This document shows positions 23,957-37,584 of a stretch of DNA of 64,000 bases, piece by piece; the stretch's first letter is position 1, and each line of letters starts with the position of its first letter. Location: contig PUQB01000187.1 of the NCBI GenBank assembly GCA_003024785.1, positions 1 through 64,000 on the forward strand. The letters are read 5' to 3'. The notes under the pieces were generated by a model. The model had not been told where the DNA came from and did not search any database. It saw only the letters and a program-made list of their open reading frames with translations. Source of the DNA: Selaginella tamariscina (taxonomy: Eukaryota; Streptophyta; Lycopodiopsida; Selaginellales; Selaginellaceae). Made by a program: the position numbers and the translations under genes.

Positions 23957-24928
23957 GTAGGCTGTGGCTTCTACAATACCACCAATCCTGCCAGTGTCGA
24001 AGATCTCAATCCAGTAACCATTGGGGTCTTTGATAAATGCGAGGCCCTTTATTTTTTGTATTTTAACAAATATTTATATTGATGCGTGTATAATATAAGT
24101 CGTAGACACATATATATAAAGTTTACCATCATCTGGTTTCTTCACAAACTCCACACCCAGTTTCTCAAATTGTTCACACGCCTTGTGTGTATCATCCACA
24201 GTGATTCCAATATGTCTTGCAAGAATAGTATAAATATCTCTCTCTCATGCACACACAATATATATATATATATATATAACTTTATTACCATGACGAGGAT
24301 CAGAATTTCCATTGTGGAAGCCTTCCAACTCAGTGCCCCAGTTGCTGCAGATTATTTTATATATATTATCATTATAAAACGTTTTTATATTAATTTTCTT
24401 TTATGTGTATACTTTGTACTGTCGTTATTACGTTATACTGTCTCTTTATATACATATGTGTCTATGAATAACACACGTACTGGGTAAGCTCAATAGTTGC
24501 TTTCCTGCCGAAAGTCCAGCAAACCCGTTCTACTGGATCTTTTGGGGATCCTGCAACAGAATAAAAATAATAACTACATACAAACATCACATACATACAT
24601 AATGTACACACACACACACACACAGAATACCTCATATCCTATAAAGTATAGGCTGAACTTGGAATCCGGAAAATCTAGGCGCTTCATAAGCCTATGGCTA
24701 TCACATAAAGAAAGCTTAGTACATACACAATATAGATAGATATATATATGTATGTGTGTGTGTATGTATCTATGTTATATGTATGGATATATGTATATAT
24801 AGATATGCAATACATACAAAAGAAAATTAACGCTAATATAAGATACATATGAATAAACAACCTGACGTCATTCCCAAAATAGGACTGTAGAAATCCAGGC
24901 TGACTTTAGGATCCTTGATTCGGTACAT
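23957..24928 (-). pseudogene. Glyoxalase I pseudogene, exons 7 to 2 (U2)
   Basis: Copy of 12715-13681 with the same lesions (short exon 5, altered exon-6 acceptor, lost stop). The AT run in the intron between exons 6 and 5 is shorter. Confidence 0.82.
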
Positions 24929-26375
24929 CTGAAAACGTTAATTAAACCTGCAAACAATTAATTTAAGTAAAAAAATTGGGTTAGTTTTCACAATCCAACC
25001 CCCTTCCTTAATCACAGTTAGCTAAGTTAATTATTCTTATGATTTTATATGCATTTAGAGAATATAAATTAAAGGTTAATGCATTTCATTTATATACATA
25101 ATTTGATATTTATAAGTTTTCTTTAAATATATTAATATTTACCAATTATTTATCGCTAATACAAAAGGGGCTGGAGAGTGAAATCGTTCTAAAACACTAG
25201 ACATTGCACGGACCCATCTTTTCACCTGCTATTGAAATGTATACACCATATATACATATTGTAACAATATGCACAATATGAAAAATGAAACTAGGAGATT
25301 TAAATCCATTAGAATTCACAAAATTTCTCAATAAGGAAGACGAAGCAAACGTTACATACGACACTCCTAAAAGCTATTACCTAAACCCTAACCTCTCCTT
25401 AAACCCTGACGATTAATAACAAAGTAATCATTAAAAACAGTGTTAAGAACTTAACATCCTAGAGAGTTAGAAATATATTTTATCTAATTTTATTTTATAT
25501 ATTTTAAACTAGTTTGAAAATTTCACCCTATCAGATAATAATTACATATACATGTACATGCATATTATGCATATACAAAGAACTTATATATGTGTGAAGA
25601 AACTCATCAAAACTTTCTCCCCAATCACATATATATAGGTGTATTTGTGCTAAGCATGACATGCTATAAACTCACCAAAAGTGCATATGCATGTTACAGA
25701 AGCCCATAATAAGAGCATATAGCTGCTTATACATGAGTTCTTAATAAGCGATCTAATGGTGGAGATTCTTTTTCATAAAATATTTAGTAGTTTATAGATT
25801 AAACAAAAATAATTAATAAAATTATGAAGCCGTACTTACCTTCCTTGTATTCTTTTTAAAGACCTGGATTTCATCCTTCCATTGAGTTGTTAATATCAAT
25901 TTCAGTGACATATAATTCCATATTATTACAATCTCGGTAAACTATATTGTTTACCTAGTGAAATAATAACTTTACCCAATAAATCATATTATCTCCATAA
26001 ACTTATTATTTACCAAGATAACTAATAATAAAATTGACACCACTACAGAAACAATATTGGAAAGGAACTTTCACGACCTGGAACAAAGGTGTAAAGGTAA
26101 TCAAGTTTCTATCAATTATACCTAGTAAATCATGTTATCTACCAAAATAACCATACTTTATCAATTGAAATGGACACATTAATTTAAATTTTTATTCTTT
26201 TAATTATTAAAATAGATTTTAATTTGAGATGCAATCATAGTTTATACACAAACACGTAAGTTTCTATTCAATAGGAATATTCAACAAATAGCAGAAATTG
26301 CAAGTATAAATTAAACAAAAAATAATTATGAATTACCCATCTTGTGGTAACATTTTACCCTAAAGGGAAATCTAG

Positions 26376-27197
26376 ATGGTATCTAAGCAATGCTACGCCC
26401 TATTAGGGCAAGCCATGGGCAGGAACTGGTCAAGAAAGCAAGAGGAAACAGTATGGAAGGCGAAGGCTATTCAAGAGGCGCCCTCAAACGGTGATGGAGT
26501 TGTAGTATACAACACCCAATCAAGCCACCTCCAGTTTATCTCCTTTGATGGCAAGCTCAGGAAGAGTCTTCAACACACACTTGAGTACATAGTCATATGC
26601 GAAGGTACCCTCTGGAAGTTCCCTCTGTCCCGGAGTGAGTCCTTCAGTTACCGGATGGATCTCAAGTGTTCCAAACGGGAATGGCAGAGTGTGCCTTCTG
26701 AGGATCCCGACGTAACCTTCGGGTACGGAACGGTATTGTCAAATGGTGGTATGACCTTCGCGTTCAGTGAGTGTAGTGGTCTCGTTCTGAAGTATGATAC
26801 TATGTCCAACACATGGGTTACTATAAGGGAAATTGAGGGATATGTGTTTGATCAGGTCATTCGTAACGGTGGTACATTCGCTTGTTTACTACGTAACAAG
26901 TTTGGGCATTATTACCAAGAGTTGTTTGGTTGTGCACCTCAGTATAGCATTAAGATGATAGATGAGGCGGATGTACGGAGCAGTAAGGAGATGGATGAGT
27001 GTGATAATGTGCTAAACTCTAGGAAAGTGTCAGGGGATTATGTGTATGCAGTATGTGGGAATGGACAAGAGCTATGGGAAGGCAAGGTGTTTAGTAAGGA
27101 TAATATTCCTTGGAAATTAGTGTTTACTGCAGAGCCAGGGAATGTTATTGTGCAAACTAGTCTATGCTCGTATACTCAGTTTGCATGGCTTAAGTAA
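26376..27197 (+). CDS. Kelch/F-box-associated-like protein, U2 copy (273 aa)
   Basis: Same ORF as 15130-15948, including the nine-base deletion. A one-base loss in the last codons (GCATGGCTTAAG instead of GCATCGGCTTAAG) changes the end from FASA to FAWLK and moves the stop by a few bases. The rest of the protein is the same, so this copy would still make a near-normal product if the difference is real. Confidence 0.58.
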   Translation: MVSKQCYALLGQAMGRNWSRKQEETVWKAKAIQEAPSNGDGVVVYNTQSSHLQFISFDGKLRKSLQHTLEYIVICEGTLWKFPLSRSESFSYRMDLKCSKREWQSVPSEDPDVTFGYGTVLSNGGMTFAFSECSGLVLKYDTMSNTWVTIREIEGYVFDQVIRNGGTFACLLRNKFGHYYQELFGCAPQYSIKMIDEADVRSSKEMDECDNVLNSRKVSGDYVYAVCGNGQELWEGKVFSKDNIPWKLVFTAEPGNVIVQTSLCSYTQFAWLK

Positions 27198-27983
27198 GGG
27201 GAAGAGAGAATTAAAGAGAATGTGAGGGGGCAAATTACTAAGAAATTGTGATGGATGTGTGTGTACAATACATTGTTCATTTATAAATTTTGTTCCCTTT
27301 CAATATTACGCCAACTTAAGTTATTAATACTAATATAAATAATAATAATAATAAACTATAAAAAAGCAATAAGCATCATTATTATTGAATATTGCATTTT
27401 TAATCACGAAAGTGCAAATGGTATATTCTAGAATCACACCAAGCATATACAATGTTAAGTAATAGTTCGAATAAGTTCAATGAAAAGGAAGACCTCGGTT
27501 ATAGGTTGTTTGTATATTTATGTACAAGTCTCATTGGATAATGCATATCTCTATGATACCATCGTAGAAAGGTCTCGGATTTCTTCTAAGAGTACCTACA
27601 CGAATAGAATTCGTATGCCCATAATAGGTATGTTAATTCAGTAAAGTATTTGTTCGATTGAATGCCGGAAATCAAATATCTCCTGTTAAATAAGTACTCA
27701 AGACACTTATATATTGATGAGACGAAACGAGCTCTCACCAAAGTCTTGGAGAGGAGCGTCTTCTCATGGAAAAGCTATGGTTGTGCCATATGCCCTCAAT
27801 GGTCACCACCACGTGTACAGTTTTTACAACATAAGGTCTTCACACAGTTCGTGACATCTAAGGAATATGCGTACTACACCTAATGTAAATACACACATTG
27901 TGTTTTCATCTAGCCTTCACCGTTGAGTCGTATTTTAGGATACGTGGAATTCACGGGTAAAACACCACGTTGTATAGCTCGTG

Positions 27984-28004
27984 CACGTGGTAAACCAATA
28001 TAAG
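27984..28004 (+). promoter_or_regulatory. G-box and TATA box of the U2 EXORDIUM-like copy
   Basis: CACGTG at 27984-27989 and TATAAG at 27999-28004, unchanged from U1. Confidence 0.45.
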
Positions 28005-28057
28005 AGCCTATTGGTTGCCCTAGGGTTCACATTTTTCTTTCTTCTTTTCATCTTCCT

Positions 28058-29003
28058 ATGGCCTTCTTATTTCTCCTTTTGGCAATCTTTGCTCTGGCTC
28101 CATGTGATGCTAGATCTACACCACGGCCAGACAGCGGTAAGGTGATAGTGAACCCTGATGTTGCTGTGAAGTACCACGGTGGCCCTGTCCTCTCTTCCGA
28201 TATGCATGTGTATGTTATTTGGTATGGAAAGTGGAAGAACGAGGACAAACAAGTTATAAGGGATTTTATCTCCTCAATCTCGTACTCAGGAGCTAGTCAC
28301 CCTTCAGTAGGCAATTGGTGGGGAACTGTCCGTATGTACACTGACCAAGCTGGTAAGAATGTCACAGCTAACGTGATTGTTGAAAAGGAGTACGACGCTC
28401 TCTACTCTCATGGATCCAGTCTGACTAGAGAGGGCTTACAAGAGGTTGTTAAGAGTGCACTTGTGGAGAACAAGGGTACCCTGCCAGTGGATCCCAATGG
28501 GGTTTACCTTGTACTCACCTCTGAAGACGTTCTCATGGAGGCATTCTGCCGCGCAGTATGTGGGTTTCATCTGTCTGGCTCTATTTCAGGACATAACCTG
28601 CTCTATGCATGGGTGGGAAACTCGGGCAAAATGTACAGATGTGTGTGCTTTTCCCTTTGCACTTCCTCCCTACATGCGGAATGCCACCAAGGCATTGAAG
28701 CCACCCAATGGAAACGTGGGTATAGATGGAATGGTCATAGTAATTGGGCACGAGCTAGCTGAGGTGGCATCTGATCCGTTCACCAACGCTTGGTATGCAG
28801 GGGACGATCCAAGGTTTCCTAACGAAATTGCTGATATGTGCTTAGGTGTATATGGAACCGGTGCTGGCAGCGGATATCCAGGAAGTGTCTTGACAGACGA
28901 GAAAGGCGCTAGTTACAATGTTAATGGTATCAATGGCCGCAGGTTTATGGTCCAGTGGCTATGGAACCCCATTGTGAAGGGTTGCTACGGTCCCAATGTT
29001 TAG
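28058..29003 (+). pseudogene. EXORDIUM-like copy in U2, two-base frameshift
   Basis: Identical to the U1 gene up to residue ~190. Then two bases are missing from the GGCACAAAATG motif (28626-28631 reads CAAAAT), shifting the frame and ending the ORF early at 28762. The remaining ~110 codons, with GHELAEVASDP and the C-terminal block, continue in another frame to the normal TAG at 29003. A single lesion in an otherwise perfect copy is compatible with sequence error or a very recent mutation. Confidence 0.85.
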
Positions 29004-30740
29004 GTTTCTCTATTATCTTTTCCATGATAAATATTTAATTTTTCTTCACATTCACTATATAAAATTAAAGAGCTCTTCATTTATGTTTGGAAAACGAATA
29101 TTTCTTATTTAAAAATTTTAAAATATTTTATTCAATATATAACGTGGATTAACCTAGAGAAAATCATATATGGTTTAAAAATAAATTGTATGTTCTTATA
29201 CAATTTATATATTATGGAGCTTTAAGTTACATTTAATTAATTAATAGGTTCTATTAAAAGAATATAACTTAATATAAATACATTAAATGAAATATTATAT
29301 ATATTTTAAGATGTAATAAATAAACAAGAATATTTTAGGGGACATTACAATAACAATATAGGGCGACATAAAAATATAAATTCATTTCATAATGGATTAA
29401 ATTGAATCACTAATAACAAATTTATGATGCATTAGTGATAATTTTCAATTGAAAATATAAGCTTGTAAATTATAATATTTTCATTTTGAATACTGGGAAT
29501 TGTATTTCAAAATAAAAATTCCCACTATAGATTTTAGGTTTTACTGTTAAAGTTAATAATGTTTTCTAATATATAATTTAACATACTAATATAGTATTCA
29601 AATGAAATATTTAAAACTGTACACAATGTGTAATGTGTGTTTATATATGTATATAATATTAATTATATAATGCATAATGAAAGAAATATATAATAAAAAT
29701 AATTCAAACCATAGTTTAAATAAAAAGATTCAATCTCTTTAAATTTGAATTTACAAGTGAAATAGGATCCACCCTATTAGAATATATTAATATACTTGTT
29801 GATGTGCGAATAACTGAAAAGACTTAGGGCTCTTTGACCCGTAACAAACCCATAGAACATGGATGCTTGAATGTTATAATGTAATGCTATAAATGAATAT
29901 AATGGATTCTTATGCAATAATATGCACAAATTTATATATTTAAAAACTTATCTCATTGTACATATACAATTGTTTAGTAGGCTAAGTATGTTTAAAATAG
30001 TATAATGTTCACACAAAGACTCGTTGTTACTATTACTTAGTGGGATTAAGGTAAAGTGTGAAACTTAATATATGTATTACGTCTGCATTTTTATATTGGT
30101 ATCTTACTTTCCGATTATTGAAATAAAATTTAAATTGTCAAATTAAAACTATTACATTTTTACGATTCGTTTCATCCTCAATATCCAGCAATATTATATA
30201 ATATTAGTAAGATAGCTTTAACTTTTTACTATTTTTAATTTCTTAGTGACTTGGATTAATATAACATGTAATAAATTGAAATTAAATAAAAGCTAAGCTT
30301 AATTAAGACAAATCCTTGCTATATATTGCATCATTAGTTTTTACCCCTTACCCAAAACTAAGTTTTTCCCACTTATATGAGAAACAATAACACATGATAT
30401 ATATATACAAAGCCGTATATCAATAAAATGGTAAAATAAGTTTTGTTATTTATTTCTAAATGTATTATTATAATTAAATAACCTTAGAATAATACTAAGA
30501 TGAATTTAAAAGATCTAATTAATATAACATATCAAGTTTGTATCGATTTAGTGTATCTCATAATGTATCTTGTTATAATATCAGCATGAGTTACAAGTCC
30601 ACATGAAGAAAATAAAATAATTTATTTGTTTAACACACAAGTGAAATACTTACATACGATGAAATTATGTATAGTTACTTAGCAAGAGAGTACACCAAAA
30701 TTCAATTTATTTATATTGAAAAGATTGTGGCACGTACAGA
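29004..30740. other. AT-rich non-coding tail of U2
   Basis: Counterpart of 17762-19509; nothing recognised. Confidence 0.6.
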
Positions 30741-30759
30741 TCTAGAAAATAAAAAATTG

Positions 30760-31799
30760 TAGATAGTAGCTGGTAATTCAATTTACGTGTCAATTGGCAG
30801 TAGAATTAAATGTCCTGACAAGAAGTGTGTCTAGTATAGGGATTGGTATTTGCAGTTGTTATAAGGTTTGCATATGTAATAAACATTATATAGATATGAT
30901 TCAAAATTGGGTGACTATTGAGTTTACCACATGCTTGCTGAGGATGCCAAGATGTAAACTCAACACCTAGATGTTGTTCAGCCTCTTTTGCATGTAGAGT
31001 TTGCATAACATTGTGATTGGGCTCAAAGCCTCTCAATAGCCTTTACATAATGCTATAGTATGCAGATAGTGATTTAGTATTGGCACTTTTCCAAAGTTAA
31101 TTGGGCTTGGTTTAGCTATTAGTTTATTACCCAAGTGGTTTGGTCCTCATAGACATGGTGCTTCTTATGACCTAAAAAAAGTGCCAATCCTTCCTCACGA
31201 CCAGCTTCTTGTTCACAACCAACTTCACTTTTCAGGCCCAATGCTTTTGCATAACCAATTAGCTCTTGTCCCATTTTGTCAAAAGTTTTTGTAGCGTTTG
31301 AAGTAGTGCAACCTAAGGTAGCCAAGCACGCCTTCTATGAGAAGAGTCTTGAGATTGTCCTTTGGCATCTTCGTACCCTGAATGCTCTCAATTTCATCCT
31401 TCACCGTTTCGATCCTACTGATATATTGCCTCACTGATTCTCTTTCATGCTACTCAAGTCCCAAGAACTTGGTTTTTAGGGAAAGGAAAGAAGCATTGCT
31501 CTCTTTACCCAAGGCGTTCTTGAGCTCCACCCAATTTTCTACAGCTAGATAACTCTGAAAATGAGCGCCAAGGCCCTTCCAAGAATTCCAATTGCTTTGG
31601 AATTCATTTCATCCCAATCATCCATTGCAACAGTTTCACTAAGTATCACAACTGCCGCAAGCCTTTCTCCATCATATAGCACATGCTCTATTGCTGCCAT
31701 CCAAAAAAGCCCTTACCATCGTAAATTTTCAGCATCTTCTTTAAAGACAAAGCCATCGCTTGCATCCACAATCTAGTCAACCTAGTAGCTTTGATACTA
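30760..31799 (-). mobile_element. Degenerate Ty1/copia gag relic (U3)
   Basis: Same relic, essentially identical to U2, with the primer-binding-like site at 31788-31799. It was duplicated as part of the array unit and not by transposition, because its flanks are the same in every unit. Confidence 0.62.
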
Positions 31800-31964
31800 T
31801 GTTAATTTTATGATAGCTTAGCAAAATGCATTAGCGTTCTTATTATGCAAATATGAAATAATGACAAAAGCTAAGTAAAGAACCCTAAAATCTGAACAGT
31901 TGTGACGCGTGTTGTTTGAGTGGCTGACGAGGACTGTATTCTCAACATAATATAATATTCTTAC

Positions 31965-32470
31965 AGTTTGTTGCATAATGTAGCCTATTCTAGCAGCATC
32001 AAGTTGCTCACATAGCCCAACATTATTCTTTGGTGACTCTTTTGCAATACTAAACATTGCACAAACTCCTCTTTTCACACATCTAGGTGTTGAGCCTACA
32101 TCCTGACATCCAATGTTACCAGAGCATGTTTTGTAGATGTTTGCTAACGCGTTCGCAAAACACGTTTACTCAATTTATTAATATTTTTTACCATTTAAAA
32201 TCCCAGCATTTTAATAATTAAATATGCTAAAATATTTTAAATATTTAATTTTCTTCTTTTGTTACCATAGAACGCGTTCTCAAACGCGTTTATAACAATA
32301 CCACTTGCACAATATGAAAATGAAAATTGAGAGATTTAAATCCATTAGAATCCAAAACATTTCTCAAGCAGACAATAGCACCATTGACACTCCGAAAAGC
32401 TGTTACATGAACTCTGGATCTCTCAGTAATCTTATTGAAAATCAATAACTTAAGACCCTAGACAGTTAGA
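31965..32470 (-). pseudogene. GLX1 exon 1 and leader relic (U3)
   Basis: Same structure as 9485-9990, with the MITE-like insert at 32145-32291. A 2-base loss near 32378 breaks a matching motif in the leader. Confidence 0.66.
32145..32291. mobile_element. MITE-like insert (U3)
   Basis: Same element in the third unit; one T shorter in the poly-T run. Confidence 0.45.
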
Positions 32471-33282
32471 AATATATTTTATTTTATATATTTTAAAATA
32501 GTCTGAAAATTTTACACTATAAGATTATAATTACATATAAATGTACTACATGCATATGCATATACAAAGAACTTATATATGTGTGTGCTTAAATCATAAG
32601 CAGAGGAAATGCTAGAACTTATCAAAAGCTTTCTCCCCAATCACATTATATATATAGAAGGTATATATGTGCTATGCAGGACGTGCTAGAAACTCACCAG
32701 AAGTGCGTATGCATGTTGGGAACCCTTAAGAAGATCATATAGCTGCATATACATCAATTCCTAACGAAGCGATCCAATGATGGATATTAATTTATAGATT
32801 AAACAAAAAATCAATAAAATTATGAAGCCATACCTTCCTTGTACTCTTTTTAATGACCTGGATTTCATCTTTCCATTGAGTTGTTAATATTAGTTTAAGT
32901 GACATATAACTTCATATTATTACAATCTCAGTAAATTATATTATCTACCCAGTGAAATGTCAAACAATATTGAAAAGGAACTTTCACGACTTAGAACAAA
33001 ATGTCGAAGGTAATTGAGTTTCTATCAATATACCTAGTAATCATGTTATCCACCAAAGTAACCATGAATATTTTAATTCAATCTTTTATCTTTTTATTAT
33101 TAAAATAAATTTTAATTTAAGATGCAATCGCAGTTTATACATAAACACATAAGTTTCTATCCAATAGGAATATTTGAAATACCTTCGTATTTGTGCAAAT
33201 AGCAAAAAATGCAAGTATAAATTAAACAAAAACTAATTGCGAATTATTCTTCTTGTTGGTAATATTTTACCCTAAAGGGGGA

Positions 33283-33450
33283 ATGATACGGCCTATCAGG
33301 GCACACCATGGGCAAGAACTAATTAAGAAAGCGAAACCGTATGGAAGGCTAAGGATGTTCAAGAGGCACCCTCAGACAGTGAAGGATTTGTAGTATACAA
33401 CACCCAATCAGTTTATATCCTTTGGTGGTAAGGAAGAGTCTTCAACACAC
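33283..33450 (+). pseudogene. Kelch-like 5' fragment (U3)
   Basis: Identical arrangement to 10812-10979 in the third unit. Confidence 0.7.
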
Positions 33451-33555
33451 TGCAGGATTTATATTAATTATTTGATGTGTGTACTCTGTATTGTCTTTAT
33501 TACTACGATATATATACTTTAACTCTATGTATACATGTGCTTGTAAACACACGTA

Positions 33556-34064
33556 CTGGGTAAGCTCAATAGTTGCTTTCCTGCCCAAAGTCATGGAGAT
33601 GTCATATAAATTCCGTATATAACCTCTGCAGGTGCAAAAGGGATTAGAAAAAAATTTTCTTTCCATAAATATGTATATGAGTGCGTGCAAGGAACCCTGG
33701 TAGGGGCGTATGGAAGGGGTTGATAGTTTTGGGGAGACATGATAAGAATTTATGGTTTGTAGTATTATAACGGACATGTTAAGTAAAAAACATAACATGT
33801 ATGAAGTAGATTTAAAATAAATCTATAAATCTAAAGATAAATAATTGTTACTTACCACCATATTTAAAGGAGTTAATTTTTTCTTAATTTTAGTTATATA
33901 TATATTATAAATAAATAAATAAATATAGTAATAAGGGTTATAGTTGTATAAAATACCCGTATACAAAGGGTTTTCTATAACATGTAATTGTGCAGATGAT
34001 ATATACCCCAGCCGAAAGTCTAGCGAAACCCATTCTACAGGGTTTTAGAGCATTCCACGGGATT
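33556..34064 (-). pseudogene. GLX1 exon 4 split by insertion (U3)
   Basis: Same structure in the third unit, with a 3-base loss (CTT) near 34043. Confidence 0.65.
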
Positions 34065-34750
34065 CTACAAAAGAATAAAAACAATAACTATATACAAACA
34101 CACTCACACACACACATCAATAAAATACCTTGTAACTATCAATAAAATCGAGGCACTTCAAAAGCTTGTGGTTGTCAAGTACATACACATCCACATATGT
34201 ATCTATGTATATACATATATACATATGTACACAGTTACATAGACAGTTAAACTTTGGGGACATTATACAGGTTCCTACATTCCTTGCTCATTTGGGATCT
34301 TAAGACCCTAGAGAGTAGAAATATATTTTATTTAATCTAATTTTATAAATTTTAAAATAGTTTGAAATTTTTAACTTAATAGATTAATACATGTGCTGTA
34401 TGCATATACAGAGAACTTACATATGTGTGTGTTTAAATCATAAACAAAAACTCATCAAAAGCTTTCTCCCAATCACATGTATATATATAGAAGGTCTATA
34501 TGTGCTAAGAAGGACATGCTAGAAACTGACCAAAAGTGCATATGCATGTTACAGAAGGTTAAGTGTGGAGATTCTTTTCATAATATATTTAGTAGTTTAT
34601 AGATTTAACAAAAGAAATTAAAAATATGAAGCCATACTTACCTTCTTTGTACTCTTTTAAATACTTGGATTTCATCTTTTCAGTGAGCTGTTAATATTAG
34701 TTTAAGCACATATAATTTCATATTGTTACAATCTCGGTAAATTATATTGT

Positions 34751-35149
34751 ACTACAATCAAACCACCTTCAGTTTATCTCCTTCAATGGTAAGCTCAGGA
34801 AGAGTCTTCAACACACACTGGAGTACATAATCATATGCGACGGTACACTCTAGAAGTTCCCTCTGTCCCGGAGTGAGCCCTTCAGTTTCCGGATGGATCT
34901 CAAGTGTCCCAAATGGGAATGGCAGAGTGTTCTCTCTGAGGATCTTGACGTAACCTTCAGGTACGGAAGTGTACTGTCAAATGGTGGTGTAACCTTTGCA
35001 TTTAGTGAGTGTACCGGTGTCGTTTTAAGTATGACACTCTATCCAACACAAGGGTTACTGTGATGGAAATTGAGGGATATGTGTTTGATCAAGTCATTCG
35101 TAAGGGCGGTACATTCTGTTCTATATTCCGTAACAAGTTTGGACATGTT
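34751..35149 (+). pseudogene. Kelch-like middle fragment (U3)
   Basis: Copy of 12287-12682 with the same two deletion junctions. The next unit leaves the array here, and the equivalent place in the flank is the fuller copy at 46008-46721. Confidence 0.75.
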
Positions 35150-35169
35150 ATTATTGGGGATATTGTGAC

Positions 35170-36138
35170 GTAGGCTGTGGCTTCTACAATACCACCAATC
35201 CTGCCAGTGTCGAAGATCTCAATCCAGTAACCATTGGGGTCTTTGATAAATGCGAGGCCCTTTATTTTCCTTGTATTTTAACAAATATTTATATTGATGC
35301 GTGTATAATATAAGTCGTAGACACATATATATAAAGTTTACCATCATCTGGTTTCTTCACAAACTCCACACCCAGTTTCTCAAATTGTTCACACGCCTTG
35401 TGTGTATCATCCACAGTGATTCCAATATGTCTTGCAAGAATAGTATAAATATCTCTCTCTCATGCACACACAATATATATATATATATATATATAACTTT
35501 ATTACCATGACGAGGATCAGAATTTCCATTGTGGAAGCCTTCCAACTCAGTGCCCCAGTTGCTGCAGAATTTTATATATATTATCATTATAAAACGTTTT
35601 TATAATTATTTCTTTTATGTGTATACTTTGTACTGTCGTTATTACGTTATACTGTCTCTTTATATACATATGTGTCTATGAATAACACACGTACTGGGTA
35701 AGCTCAATAGTTGCTTTCCTGCCGAAAGTCCAGCAAACCCGTTCTACTGGATCTTTTGGGGATCCTGCAACAGAATAAAAATAATACTACATACAAACAT
35801 CACATACATACATAATGTACACACACACACACACACAGAATACCTCATATCCTATAAAGTATAGGCTGAACTTGGAATCCGGAAAATCTAGGCGCTTCAT
35901 AAGCCTATGGCTATCACATAAAGAAAGCTTAGTACATACACAATATAGATAGAATATATATGTATGTGTGTGTGTATGTATCTATGTTATATGTATGGAT
36001 ATATGTATATATAGATATGCAATACATACAAAAGAAAATTAACGCTAATATAAGATACATATGAATAAACAACCTGACGTCATTCCCAAAAGGACTGTAG
36101 AAATCCAGGCTGACTTTAGGATCCTTGATTCGGTACAT
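35170..36138 (-). pseudogene. Glyoxalase I pseudogene, exons 7 to 2 (U3)
   Basis: Copy of 12715-13681 with the same lesions plus a two-base loss in exon 2 near 36090 that shifts its frame. Confidence 0.82.
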
Positions 36139-37584
36139 CTGAAAACGTTAATTAAACCTGCAAACAATTAATTTAAGTAAAAAAATTGGGTTAGTTTTCA
36201 CAATCCAACCCCCTTCCTTAATCACAGTTAGCTAAGTTAATTATTCTTATGATTTTATATGCATTTAGAGAATATAAATTAAAGGTTAATGCATTTCATT
36301 TATATACATAATTTGATTTTAAAGTTTTCTTTAAATATATTAATATTTACCAATTATTTATCGCTAATACAAAAGGGGCTGGAGAGTGAAATCGTTCTAA
36401 AACACTAGACATTGCACGGACCCATCTTTTCACCTGCTATTGAAATGTATACACCATATATACATATTGTAACAATATGCACAATATGAAAAATGAAACT
36501 AGGAGATTTAAATCCATTAGAATTCACAAAATTTCTCAATAAGGAAGACGAAGCAAACGTTACATACGACACTCCTAAAAGCTATTACCTAAACCCTAAC
36601 CTCTCCTTAAACCCTGACGATTAATAACAAAGTAATCATTAAAAACAGTGTTAAGAACTTAACATCCTAGAGAGTTAGAAATATATTTTATCTAATTTTA
36701 TTTTATATATTTTAAACTAGTTTGAAAATTTCACCCTATCAGATAATAATTACATATACATGTACTACATGCATATTATGCATATACAAAGAACTTATAT
36801 ATGTGTGAAGAAACTCATCAAAAACTTTCTCCCCAACATATATAGGTGGTATTTGTGCTAAGCATGACATGCTATAAACTCACCAAAAGTGCATATGCAT
36901 GTTACAGAAGCCCATAATAAGAGCATATAGCTGCTTATACATGAGTTCTTAATAAGCGATCTAATGGTGGAGATTCTTTTTCATAAAATATTTAGTAGTT
37001 TATAGATTAAACAAAAATAATTAATAAAATTATGAAGCCGTACTTACCTTCCTTGTATTCTTTTTAAAGACCTGGATTTCATCCTTCCATTGAGTTGTTA
37101 ATATCAATTTTCAGTGACATATAATTCCATATTATTACAATCTCGGTAAACTATATTGTTTACCTAGTGAAATAATAACTTTACCCAATAAATCATATTA
37201 TCTCCATAAACTTATTATTTACCAAGATAACTAATAATAAAATTGACACCACTACAGAAACAATATTGGAAAGGAACTTTCACGACCTGGAACAAAGGTG
37301 TAAAGGGTAATCAAGTTTCTATCAATTATACCTAGTAAATCATGTTATCTACCAAAATAACCATACTTTATCAATTGAAATGGACACATTAATTTAAATT
37401 TTTATTCTTTTAATTATTAAAATAGATTTTAATTTGAGATGCAATCATAGTTTATACACAAACACGTAAGTTTCTATTCAATAGGAATATTCAACAAATA
37501 GCAGAAATTGCAAGTATAAATTAAACAAAAATAATTATGAATTACCCATCTTGTGGTAACATTTTACCCTAAAGGGAAATCTAG

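Larger units (their letters stand above)
19510..30740. repeat. Tandem array unit U2 (11,231 bp)
   Basis: Second complete unit, colinear with U1. Distinguishing differences are a two-base loss in the EXORDIUM-like copy near 28627, a one-base loss at the end of the kelch-like ORF that changes its last residues, a shorter AT run at 24258-24278, and scattered small indels. Confidence 0.92.
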